64,000 bases of DNA, taken from assembly GCF_001458315.1 (NCBI RefSeq), contig NZ_CYRX01000033.1, forward strand, positions 558,001 through 622,000. Direction: 5' to 3'. Shown here piece by piece: positions 8,951-16,455 of the stretch; position 1 is the stretch's first letter; each line of letters starts with the position of its first letter. Origin of the DNA: Thalassobacter stenotrophicus. Lineage in GTDB: Bacteria; Pseudomonadota; Alphaproteobacteria; Rhodobacterales; Rhodobacteraceae. The notes under the pieces were generated by a model. The model did not search any database and was not told the DNA's origin. It was given only the letters and a program-made list of their open reading frames with translations. A program made the translations under genes and the position numbers.

Positions 8951-9730
8951 TCAGGCCAAGTTGGTTGAGGCAAGAAAGCCTCTGAGCCGCTCGGATTTCG
9001 GTGTCTTAAAGAGAGCCTCTGGAGGGCCCTCTTCCTCTATCCTGCCTTGATGCAGGAATATCACGTGGTCTGACACGTCGCGGGCAAGCGCCATGTCGTG
9101 GGTCACGATCAGCATGGTCCGGCCCTCTGCCGCGAGGTCCTTGATCACGCGAATGACTTCTTGTTCCAATTCGGGGTCCAAGGCGGATGTCGGCTCATCG
9201 AACAACAGCGCCTTCGGCTCCATCGCCAGCCCGCGCGCAATCGCGGCACGTTGCTGCTGACCGCCAGACAATTGGGCGGGGTACGCATCGCATTTGTCGC
9301 CAATTCCGACCTTGTCGAGGATCGCGCGGGCGCGCACCTCAACCTCAGCCCGGTCCTGTTTGAGGACGGTGACAGGGGCCTCCATGACGTTCTCAAGGAT
9401 CGTCATATGCGCCCAAAGGTTGAACTGTTGAAAGACCATCGACAGGTTCGTGCGGATGCGACGGACTTGTGCGGCATCACCGGGGACCCGCGCGGCACCT
9501 TGGCCTCTCCAGTGTACGGGTTCACCGCAGAAAATGACCTCACCCTGCTGGCTGTCTTCCAGTAGGTTGGCACAGCGTAGAAGCGTAGATTTGCCCGAGC
9601 CCGATGATCCGATGAGGGAGATCACATGCCCCTGTGGCGCCGTCACGTCCACGCCTTTCAGGACCTCAAGATCACCATAGGCCTTGTGCAGGTCCCGGAT
9701 TTCGATCACCGGCGCGGTTTCAGAACTCAT
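8951..9730 (-). CDS. polar amino acid ABC transporter ATP-binding protein
   Basis: The ATPase of the importer, about 259 residues. Walker A is GSSGSGKST, the signature is LSGGQQQR, Walker B is ALLFDEPTSALDPE, and the H-loop follows in IVTHDMALA. It is the first gene of the minus-strand operon. Three in-frame ATGs lie close together; the one at 9728-9730 has GGGG six bases before it and is preferred over 9736 and 9748. The 148 bases upstream must hold the operon promoter. Confidence 0.94.
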   Translation of the reverse strand: MSSETAPVIEIRDLHKAYGDLEVLKGVDVTAPQGHVISLIGSSGSGKSTLLRCANLLEDSQQGEVIFCGEPVHWRGQGAARVPGDAAQVRRIRTNLSMVFQQFNLWAHMTILENVMEAPVTVLKQDRAEVEVRARAILDKVGIGDKCDAYPAQLSGGQQQRAAIARGLAMEPKALLFDEPTSALDPELEQEVIRVIKDLAAEGRTMLIVTHDMALARDVSDHVIFLHQGRIEEEGPPEALFKTPKSERLRGFLASTNLA

Positions 9731-9878
9731 GGACATCCCCAGATCCAAATGACGCCTGACTTAGCGGTAATTCTTAGCGAATTGCAATGGTGCAGGCCGT
9801 AATGACGGAACGTCATGTGTGCGAGGCGCTGGTGTATCGGCCGATGTGCCAAAACAGGTGGCAGTCGGGTAGTGCAGC

Positions 9879-10610
9879 TTAGACGACTGGCGGCGGCGGG
9901 ACGGGCACGTCAAAGTAGGCCGATTCTGGCCAGACGTGAAAGCCAGACAAGCCACCAAGAGCATCAGAGCCTCGCACAGGTGAGCCGTTGATCACGGCGT
10001 CTAGCGCTGCGCGCAGCGGGGCGGCATCACGCGAGAGCGCGGTTATCAAGGGCAGGCCCGGTGTGGGCTGCGTGCGCGACCGGATCGGTATGTCGGCAAA
10101 TTGGGGCGTGTTGCGCTGCAACAACCGCCAGGTCACCGCGTCAATAAACGCGATATCCGCGCGTCCATCCGCCACTGCGTAGGCAGAGGCCGCGTGCGAG
10201 CCGGTCATGACTATGCGTGTCTCGGGGCCCACGGCGGGATCATTCTGCGCTGCGGCCCAGCCCGATTGGCTATCGGCCGCATTCACAGCCAACCTGACGT
10301 CCTTGGTGGGTGCCGTCCCAATACAAACCGAATGATAGCTGCCCACTGGACCCGGTAGGCCGAAATCTAACGTGCCCACATAGCTCACGCGGCCCTTTAG
10401 CGATGTCCGTAGCGGCAAGGCGCAGGTCTGGGAAAGGACAAGCTTAGGATCGGTCCAATGCGCGGTCCAATCCTTTGGCAGCGCGCTGGGCGGCGTCAGA
10501 TCCGGGAGCCTTAGGCCAAAGTCGCATGCCGCATCTTGGATATCGCGCCAAAGGCCCGTCCACGCAGCAGCACCTGCCACGTCCCAATACATTGGCAGGC
10601 TCGCAATCAT
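9879..10610 (-). CDS. PhnD-like phosphate/phosphonate-type binding domain protein lacking a signal peptide
   Basis: A 243-residue protein of the PhnD/type 2 periplasmic binding fold. The stretches GRVSYVGTLDFG, GSYHSVCIG and GRADIAFIDAVTWRLL match the family's ligand-cleft strands, where DIAFIDAVTW resembles the usual D(V/I)AAIDCVT. Most PhnD proteins are exported, but this one starts MIASLPMYWD directly with the first domain strand and has no leader, so it is probably cytoplasmic. Its ATG overlaps the stop of the TerB-like gene (ATGA). No ABC permease or ATPase is next to it. The C-terminus ends in a run of prolines. Confidence 0.72.
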   Translation of the reverse strand: MIASLPMYWDVAGAAAWTGLWRDIQDAACDFGLRLPDLTPPSALPKDWTAHWTDPKLVLSQTCALPLRTSLKGRVSYVGTLDFGLPGPVGSYHSVCIGTAPTKDVRLAVNAADSQSGWAAAQNDPAVGPETRIVMTGSHAASAYAVADGRADIAFIDAVTWRLLQRNTPQFADIPIRSRTQPTPGLPLITALSRDAAPLRAALDAVINGSPVRGSDALGGLSGFHVWPESAYFDVPVPPPPVV

Positions 10611-11047
10611 CCCCGCTTGGCGGCGCGCTGTCGCGCAAAGTTGCTGTCGCGGTCGTTGATGCCCAGCAGATTGGCGACCATGCGAAGGAACGTGTCTTCG
10701 TCGTGATCCCGCTCTCCGTCGGCAAGGACAACAGCCCAAAGCGCTTCGATGATTGCGGTGCGATCCTCTAGGTCAACGGCGTCCTTGATAGCGCGGGTAA
10801 AGCGGACGGTATCTGGCGCTTCGCTTTCCAACGTTTCGGCCTGACCGCGCAGCTTCGCGGCCTCAAACGGTGAGAGGCCGTGGCGGGCCGCAAGGATCTT
10901 GTCGATCTTGTCGATCTCAGCGGCTGCATAATCACCATCCGCGCGGGCCACGCGCACCAACAGGGCGGCCAGCGCCACTTGCGCATCTGGTTGAGGAAGG
11001 CGCTCGGGCTGAGGCGCGATGAGGCGGTTTAATAAGTCAGCAAACAT
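10607..11047 (-). CDS. TerB-family (tellurite resistance/co-chaperone-like) protein
   Basis: A 146-residue all-helical protein. LAALLVRVARADGDYAAAEIDKI and LWAVVLADGERDHDEDTFL show the two acidic, metal-binding-type repeats (ADGDY and ADGERD) of the TerB domain. The biochemical role of stand-alone TerB proteins in alphaproteobacteria is not established. It is translationally coupled to the PhnD-like gene downstream, a pairing worth attention. No other ter genes are nearby, so a tellurite function should not be assumed. Confidence 0.8.
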   Translation of the reverse strand: MFADLLNRLIAPQPERLPQPDAQVALAALLVRVARADGDYAAAEIDKIDKILAARHGLSPFEAAKLRGQAETLESEAPDTVRFTRAIKDAVDLEDRTAIIEALWAVVLADGERDHDEDTFLRMVANLLGINDRDSNFARQRAAKRG

Positions 11048-11122
11048 AGGGCACCATATAGGAAAGCCCGGGGCAGAGTTTTAGGAAAAACGCCGCCCCG
11101 GGTCAAAATGAACGCAAAAGGA

Positions 11123-12412
11123 TTAGGCTGTCGCTTTTGCCAGCGCTTGATCCAGATCGGCGATCAGGTCGACGGCATCCTCGATCCCGATGGAAACGCG
11201 CACGACATTTGGGGCGGCCCCTGCGGCTTCTTGCTGCTCAGCCGTCAACTGACGGTGCGTGGTTGAGGCGGAGTGGATGATCAACGACCGCGTATCGCCC
11301 AAGTTGGCCACGTGTGAGAAGATCTCGAGGTTATCAACCAACTTGATGCACGCCTCGTAGCCACCCTTGACCGCAAAGGTAAACAAACCGCCTGCGCCAC
11401 GCGGACAGATTTTGGGCACGAGGTGATTGTACGGCGACGATTCGAGCCCAGCATAGGTGACGTAATCTACCCGTGGGTCCGCTTCGAGCCACTTGGCCAG
11501 CTTGGTCGCGTTCTCAACGTGGCGTTCCATCCGCAGGCTCAGCGTCTCAATCCCGCACAGCGTGTAGTGCGCCGCCTGTGGGTTCATCGTCATGCCCAGA
11601 TCGCGCAGACCAATGGCAATCCCGTGGAAGGTGAACGCCATGGGGCCAAACGTCTCGGCGAACTTTAGGCCGTGATAGGCAGGCTCGGGCTGGCTCAGAC
11701 TTGGGAACTTATCGTTCGCGGCCCAATCGAACTTACCGCTGTCCACAACACAGCCGCCGGTAACGGTGCCATTGCCGGTCAGGTATTTCGTGGTCGAATG
11801 CACAACAAGCGTGGCACCATGTTCAATCGGGCGCACAAGGTATGGGGTGGCAGAGGTGTTATCGACGATCAGAGGGATACCAGCCTCGTCGGACACAGCC
11901 GAGATCGCGTCCAAATCCGTGATGTGGCCACCGGGGTTGGCGATAGCCTCACAGAAAACCGCACGAGTATTTTCGTCAATCGCTGCAGCAACTGCTTTGG
12001 GGTCGTCCATATCGACAAACTTGGCAGACCAGCCAAACCGTTTGATCGTCTGAGAAAACTGCGTGACCGTTCCGCCATACAACCGGGTCGAGGCGACGAT
12101 GTTGCAGCCAGGCTGCATCAGCGGAAACAACGCCATGATCTGCGCCGCATGCCCGGATGAGCAACAAACCGCACCAACACCACCCTCAAGCGTCGCGATC
12201 CGCTCTTGCAGCACAGCAACCGTCGGGTTCGTCAGACGCGAATAAATGTAGCCGACTTCCTGAAGGTTAAACAGCTTGGACGCATGCTCTGCATCGCGAA
12301 ACACGAAGGCCGTCGATTGATAAATCGGCGTGTTACGTGCGCCTGTTGCGGGGTCAGGGTTCGCGCCTGCATGAATTTGCAGCGTGTCGAAGCCGTACGT
12401 TTGATCACTCAT
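11123..12412 (-). CDS. metY: O-acetylhomoserine aminocarboxypropyltransferase (sulfhydrylase)
   Basis: A 429-residue PLP enzyme of the Cys/Met metabolism family that makes homocysteine (or methionine) from O-acetylhomoserine and sulfide (or methanethiol). YGFDTLQIHAGANPDPATGARN at the start, SRLTNPT, and the PLP lysine Lys209 in HSTTKYLTG are diagnostic. Length fits MetY rather than the shorter cystathionine synthases. The start at 12412 has GGAGAG upstream. A structured leader lies before it but I could not match it to a known SAM riboswitch. Confidence 0.94.
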   Translation of the reverse strand: MSDQTYGFDTLQIHAGANPDPATGARNTPIYQSTAFVFRDAEHASKLFNLQEVGYIYSRLTNPTVAVLQERIATLEGGVGAVCCSSGHAAQIMALFPLMQPGCNIVASTRLYGGTVTQFSQTIKRFGWSAKFVDMDDPKAVAAAIDENTRAVFCEAIANPGGHITDLDAISAVSDEAGIPLIVDNTSATPYLVRPIEHGATLVVHSTTKYLTGNGTVTGGCVVDSGKFDWAANDKFPSLSQPEPAYHGLKFAETFGPMAFTFHGIAIGLRDLGMTMNPQAAHYTLCGIETLSLRMERHVENATKLAKWLEADPRVDYVTYAGLESSPYNHLVPKICPRGAGGLFTFAVKGGYEACIKLVDNLEIFSHVANLGDTRSLIIHSASTTHRQLTAEQQEAAGAAPNVVRVSIGIEDAVDLIADLDQALAKATA

Positions 12413-12693
12413 GTCATCTCTCCATGTCTTTTTGTCTTTTGTTGCGGCTTTGATAGGCCCGTGCGCTCGCGCCGTCCATCGCAACGATAAATCCAGCGCG
12501 GGAATTCGGCCTCGAATCCCGCTTAATCCCAGAATTTCCGCCCATTTTTCGCAAAACCCGCCCTCTTTGGTTTGGAAATATCCCCGCCGGAGGCACATAA
12601 TCCTTTATTTCGCGCCACATGCCGCAGCCCACGGGCACTGGACGCTTCCCCGTGCGGGGCCTATAGGTGAGGCGTTCGAACCGGAGGACACCC
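12413..12693. other. divergent intergenic region: metY leader and NDUFA12 promoter side
   Basis: This 281-base gap lies between divergent metY and NDUFA12 genes. Reading the minus strand toward metY, GTTGCG at about 12490 can pair with CGCAAC at about 12455 around a GC-rich core, and an open frame starting MDGASARAY (21 codons) ends two bases before the metY start. A copy of the dispersed ATATTT repeat core is at 12562-12592. Nothing else is evident. Confidence 0.4.
12562..12592 (-). repeat. dispersed repeat, copy B (tail only)
   Basis: On the minus strand CCTCCGGCGGGGATATTTCC is followed by AAACCAAAGAG, the conserved tail of the repeat family seen at 3640 and 18691. The large hairpin of other copies is reduced to a short GC-rich arm. 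Unlike the others it is not at a gene end but in a divergent promoter region. Confidence 0.5.
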
Positions 12694-13071
12694 ATGTTCT
12701 ATTTTCTCAAACGCGCCGTGACGTGGTGGAACAGTCAAACGCTGGGCACTCAGCTTTTCACGTGGCGCAAAGGCGAGCGTGTGGGTGAGGATGATCTTGG
12801 CAATACCTACTACCAAACAACAGGTGGTGTGCGTCGCTGGGTGATCTTCAATGGTGAGGCAGAGGCATCCCGCGTGCCGCCCGAATGGCACGGTTGGTTG
12901 CATCACACGTACAAGCTACCGCCGACCGAGTCGCCATTGCCGCACAAGGTTTGGGAAAAGCCGCACCAGATGAACCTCACCGGGACGGCTGCGGCTTATG
13001 TGCCAGCAGGATCGCTGAAACGTGCCAAACCCGTCGAACGCCAAGATTATGAGGCTTGGAGCCCGGAATAA
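12694..13071 (+). CDS. NADH:ubiquinone oxidoreductase subunit NDUFA12-like
   Basis: A 125-residue accessory subunit of respiratory complex I, related to mitochondrial NDUFA12 (B17.2) and found in alphaproteobacteria. [11 protein letters not shown] and [25 protein letters not shown] are the conserved core of the family, followed by [13 protein letters not shown] stands eight bases before the ATG. It heads a short plus-strand run with mlaD and a DUF2155 gene. The main nuo operon is not in the window. Confidence 0.95.
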   Translation: MFYFLKRAVTWWNSQTLGTQLFTWRKGERVGEDDLGNTYYQTTGGVRRWVIFNGEAEASRVPPEWHGWLHHTYKLPPTESPLPHKVWEKPHQMNLTGTAAAYVPAGSLKRAKPVERQDYEAWSPE

Positions 13072-13111
13072 TCGGGGCTACGTATGGGCACCTTAACAAA
13101 GGGGCGCTCTG

Positions 13112-13564
13112 ATGGCTGAAAACCGCACTGAGATTTTTGTAGGCACCGTGGTGCTGACCGTGGCACTCGGGTTCCTGTTCTATACGGCCCAGGCCACTGG
13201 CTTTGCGAACGGGCCGGGCAGCAGTGCTGCAAACTACTCGGCGTCCTTTCGCGCGGCCGATGGCATTGCAGTCGGGTCCGAGGTGCGTTTGGCGGGCGTC
13301 AAGTTGGGTACAGTCACGGATCTTGCTCTCAACCCCGTGACTTTTCGCGCCGACGCCACCGTGGCCGTACCTGCAAATCTCGAAATCCCTGACGACAGTT
13401 CACTGATCATCTCTTCCGAAGGGCTGCTTGGCGGCAACTTCGTTGAGATCGTCCCCGGCGGCTCGCCGTTCAACCTAGAACCCGGTGGTCAGTTTCTCGA
13501 TACCCAAGGGTCCGTTTCTCTGGTGTCGTTGTTGATGCGGTTTGTGACCGGGTCCGAGGAGTAA
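13112..13564 (+). CDS. mlaD: outer membrane lipid asymmetry maintenance protein MlaD
   Basis: A 150-residue MCE-domain protein. An N-terminal anchor helix (about residues 8-28, EIFVGTVVLTVALGFLFYTA) holds a single periplasmic MCE domain, with GIAVGSEVRLAGVKLGTVTDL and SEGLLGGNFVEIVPGG as its hallmark strands. MlaD forms the hexameric ring of the MlaFEDB phospholipid transporter. The mlaE, mlaF and mlaB partners are not here, which is usual where mlaD is linked to NDUFA12 in Rhodobacterales. The next gene begins at its stop codon. Confidence 0.92.
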   Translation: MAENRTEIFVGTVVLTVALGFLFYTAQATGFANGPGSSAANYSASFRAADGIAVGSEVRLAGVKLGTVTDLALNPVTFRADATVAVPANLEIPDDSSLIISSEGLLGGNFVEIVPGGSPFNLEPGGQFLDTQGSVSLVSLLMRFVTGSEE

Positions 13565-13566
13565 TG

Positions 13567-13947
13567 ATGCGGCTTCTGGGCGCGTTCTCACTGGTCCTTG
13601 GCCTTCTGGTGGCCCCCGAAGTGGCACCGGCTCAGGGCACATCCGTTGTCACGGGCACAGGCACTGGCGCGGTTTTGCGCACATTGGACAAAGTCACAGG
13701 CGCGGTGTTCGATGTTGAGGTCGCTTCGGGTCAAACCATGGGGTACGGCACGCTCGAAATCACGCTCAGTGAATGCCGCTACCCTGCCAGTAACCCCGCA
13801 GGGGACGCTTTCGCGCATTTGACTGTGATGGATGGCAGCAAGCGCCAGGATATCTTTCAGGGGTGGATGATCGCCTCATCTCCCGCGCTCATGGCACTGG
13901 ATCATGCCCGCTATGACGTCTGGGTGCTGCGCTGTATCACATCCTGA
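13567..13947 (+). CDS. secreted DUF2155 domain protein
   Basis: A 126-residue exported protein of unknown function. A signal peptide (MRLLGAFSLVLGLLVAPEVAPAQ) precedes the DUF2155 core: VLRTLDKVTGAVFDVEVASG, MGYGTLEITLSECRYP and a C-terminal YDVWVLRC. Two conserved cysteines may form a disulfide. Of two adjacent ATGs the second (13567) is five bases from AGGAG and is preferred. Its last 37 bases overlap the convergent aat gene. Confidence 0.85.
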   Translation: MRLLGAFSLVLGLLVAPEVAPAQGTSVVTGTGTGAVLRTLDKVTGAVFDVEVASGQTMGYGTLEITLSECRYPASNPAGDAFAHLTVMDGSKRQDIFQGWMIASSPALMALDHARYDVWVLRCITS

Positions 13948-14552
13948 ACAGGGGGCATTTCGGGTGCGCGGGTAAAGTCTGCCTCTTGGCCTAACGCGCG
14001 CGCCAGTTGCGCATGATACATCGCCCGCGGAATCTCTACGGCACCAAGCGACATTAAATGCGGTGTGACGAACTGCGTATCAAACAGGGTAAAGCCGCCG
14101 ACCCGCAATCTGTGCACCAGATAGGCCAGCGCGATTTTTGAAGCATTGGTGCGCCATGAAAACATGCTTTCTCCAAAAAATGCAGCCCCAAGGGTGACCC
14201 CGTAAACGCCACCAACCAAGGTTTTATCTTCCCAGACCTCTAGGGCGTGCGCGTAACCCGCCCGGTGCAACGCGCTATAGAGGGTCGCGATAGGGCCATT
14301 GATCCACGTCTCATCCCTGTCGGCGCAGCCCTCAACCACTGCATCAAAAGCCGTATTGATACGGATTTGAAATGGCTCTTTGGCGATGTGTTTTCCCAAA
14401 GATCGGGAAATGTGAAAACCGTCGAGGGGCATGACCCCACGCTCGCGCGGATCGACCCAGAAAATCTCGGGGTCGTCGCGGCCCTCGGACATTGGGAAAA
14501 TCCCGGCGGCATACCCCCGCAGGAGCGTTTCTGGCGTCAGCATGGTCGTCAT
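13911..14552 (-). CDS. aat: leucyl/phenylalanyl-tRNA-protein transferase
   Basis: A 213-residue transferase that adds Leu or Phe to N-terminal Arg or Lys of proteins, marking them for ClpAP degradation (N-end rule). TPETLLRGYAAGIFPMSEG, WVDPRERGVMPLD, HVSRSL-type HISRSLGK, VEVWEDKTLVGGVYGV-like (here LEVWEDKTLVGG), FFGESMFS and FDTQFVTPHL are all present. The start could be 14552 or the ATG at 14543. The 3' end runs 37 bases into the convergent DUF2155 gene. Confidence 0.95.
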   Translation of the reverse strand: MTTMLTPETLLRGYAAGIFPMSEGRDDPEIFWVDPRERGVMPLDGFHISRSLGKHIAKEPFQIRINTAFDAVVEGCADRDETWINGPIATLYSALHRAGYAHALEVWEDKTLVGGVYGVTLGAAFFGESMFSWRTNASKIALAYLVHRLRVGGFTLFDTQFVTPHLMSLGAVEIPRAMYHAQLARALGQEADFTRAPEMPPVQDVIQRSTQTS

Positions 14553-14561
14553 AGCGGCACG

Positions 14562-15815
14562 CTACTCTGCATCGGAGGTGCGCGGCAACGCGACCATCAA
14601 TCCCCGCGCCAAAACCGCAAGCACGCACACGCCGAGCATCAAAGGCACAGCGGTTCCGTCAAATGCCAGCCCCAACGGGATGGCAATAACCGCCCCAGCG
14701 ATGGTCGCGACCGAGCCAATGACCGACGATGCGACGCCGGCGATGTGGCCCATGGGGCTCATGGCGATGGCGTTAACGTTGCCGATGGTCAGGCCTGCCT
14801 GAAAGAATACGGATGTTTTCCAGATGATGAACATTGCGAACAAAAGGCCTCCATCCAACAGACCCGCCAGCCAGACAATCGCGCATAGGCCTGACAAAAG
14901 GATCTGCGCCGCAAGGGTCCAGCGGATGATAAAGTGCATGCCCAGCTTTTCGACGAGCTTTGCGTTCAGCAACGACGCGGTGCTTGCGATCAGGGCGACC
15001 AACCCAAACCACAGTGGAAAACTGCCGGCACGGTCGAATGTGATGTCGAAAATCTGCTGGGTTGAGGCAAGGACCCCGAACAACATGCCATAGCACAACG
15101 CCTGTACCCCGATCGCGAGGCTCACGTTGCGGTTGGCCAACACTTCGCGGAGGCTGGATGCCAAAACGCCGGGGCGCAGGGGGCGTCGGGCCGCGGGCGG
15201 GTGGGTTTCGGGCTGTCGCAGCCCCATCCATAGGGACAGGATAATGGCAAACACCACAAACGCCGCAAAAATCCCGCGCCATCCCGTGACCCAGATAATG
15301 CCCGCGCCGATGGCTGGCGCGATGGCAGGCACCAGCGCAAAGACCAGCATGACAAAGGACATGATTTTCGCCATGCCACGCCCCGCATATTGGTCGCGCA
15401 CGATGGCCAGCGTCACAACGCGGGGCCCTGCGGCGCCTAGACCCTGTAACACACGCCCCGCGATGACTGTTTCCAGTGTCGGGGCCACGTAGGCCAAAAC
15501 CGAACCGATGCAAAACAAGAGCGCTCCGGCCAAAACAACCGGCTTGCGCCCGACCGCATCCGAAATTGGTCCCGCAAAGAGTGTTCCAAGGCCGAGGCCG
15601 AGGACAAATGTCGTGATGATCAACTGCGCGCGGTTTGGTTCATCGGGGGTCAGGTCGCGCGCGATGTCAGGCAGGGATGGCAGCATCGAGTCGATTGAAA
15701 ACGCAACGATTGCGGTCATCATCGCCATGAGAGCGATAAATTCGGCGCGTGATAGCGGTGGCTTGGGCGTCAGTTGGTCGCCTGCCACCGCTGTGTTTGG
15801 GTCACTCGGGGGCAT
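14562..15815 (-). CDS. MFS drug efflux transporter, Bcr/CflA type
   Basis: A 417-residue major facilitator with about twelve membrane helices. The loop after helix 2 reads GPISDAVGRKPVVLAG, the MFS motif A (G-x-x-D-x-x-GRK), and RVLQGLGAAGPRVVTLAIVRD in helix 4 is typical of Bcr/CflA proton-driven drug exporters. The N-terminus overlaps the end of the DsbA-like gene by 14 bases, so it is likely the third gene of an operon with that gene and the acyl-CoA synthetase. The substrate is unknown. Confidence 0.88.
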   Translation of the reverse strand: MPPSDPNTAVAGDQLTPKPPLSRAEFIALMAMMTAIVAFSIDSMLPSLPDIARDLTPDEPNRAQLIITTFVLGLGLGTLFAGPISDAVGRKPVVLAGALLFCIGSVLAYVAPTLETVIAGRVLQGLGAAGPRVVTLAIVRDQYAGRGMAKIMSFVMLVFALVPAIAPAIGAGIIWVTGWRGIFAAFVVFAIILSLWMGLRQPETHPPAARRPLRPGVLASSLREVLANRNVSLAIGVQALCYGMLFGVLASTQQIFDITFDRAGSFPLWFGLVALIASTASLLNAKLVEKLGMHFIIRWTLAAQILLSGLCAIVWLAGLLDGGLLFAMFIIWKTSVFFQAGLTIGNVNAIAMSPMGHIAGVASSVIGSVATIAGAVIAIPLGLAFDGTAVPLMLGVCVLAVLARGLMVALPRTSDAE

Positions 15816-16455
15816 CTGCCGCTTTTATCTGGGCGTTCAGGTCGTCAATCACTTGGCCCCATAGCTCGGGTGGTTGTGCACCGGGCACGACGTGTTGATT
15901 GGCAATAATAAATGTAGGCACAGCACTGACGCCACGCTCACGCGCATGGGCGTCTCGGGCACGGATATCATCCGCATCGGCATCACTGCTCAGCAAGCGG
16001 CGGGTCATATCCGCCTCTAGCCCCGCGCGGGTGCCAATTTCGACCAGCGCATCCCGGTCACCGATGTCTTCGCCTTTGATGAAATAGGCTTCAAACAGAG
16101 CCTGCGCCATGGGGGTCTGTTTGTGTTCCAGCCCGGCCCAATGGATCATCCGGTGCGCGTCCAGCGTATTTGGCGTGCGGGTGATGCCCTCAAGGTTAAG
16201 GTTCAGGCCCATGGCCTCGGCCGTCTCAGCAATCGGGGCATAGGCGCGCACCGCGGCCTCTTTGCCGCCAAACTTTCCCTCTAAATAAGCGCGGCGATCC
16301 ATACCTTCGGGCGGCATGTCCGGGTTCAACTGGAACGGATGCCAAGCCAGCACAAAGGGGTGGTCGCCCGCCGCCTCTAGGGCGCGGAACAGATGGGTTT
16401 TGCCAATGAGGCACCAAGGGCAAATCGGGTCGGAAAGAATATCAAGGGTGATCAT
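15802..16455 (-). CDS. DsbA family protein, FrnE-like
   Basis: A 217-residue thioredoxin-fold oxidoreductase of the FrnE/2-hydroxychromene-isomerase-like group. The redox pair is Cys12 and Cys15 in DPICPWCLIG; GVSAVPTFIIA supplies the cis-proline loop. There is no signal peptide, so it acts in the cytoplasm, possibly on glutathione or mycothiol-like adducts or in polyketide-type disulfide formation. Its ATG overlaps the stop of the acyl-CoA synthetase gene (ATGA). Confidence 0.88.
   Translation of the reverse strand: MITLDILSDPICPWCLIGKTHLFRALEAAGDHPFVLAWHPFQLNPDMPPEGMDRRAYLEGKFGGKEAAVRAYAPIAETAEAMGLNLNLEGITRTPNTLDAHRMIHWAGLEHKQTPMAQALFEAYFIKGEDIGDRDALVEIGTRAGLEADMTRRLLSSDADADDIRARDAHARERGVSAVPTFIIANQHVVPGAQPPELWGQVIDDLNAQIKAADAPE

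Noticed and set aside
9802-9816. ATGACG-GAA-CGTCAT inverted repeat upstream of the amino acid importer
   Set aside because: It lies in a promoter region and could be an operator, but it is short and there is no second copy or adjacent regulator to support it.
12413-12520. SAM-II riboswitch before metY
   Set aside because: A GCGCT-GGATTTA start and an AGCGC partner recall SAM-II, but the conserved 3' segment with the UAAAUGUAGCUAAA-like pattern is missing.
12505-12525. T-loop-like TCGAATC suggesting a tRNA
   Set aside because: No acceptor, D or anticodon stems can be formed around it.
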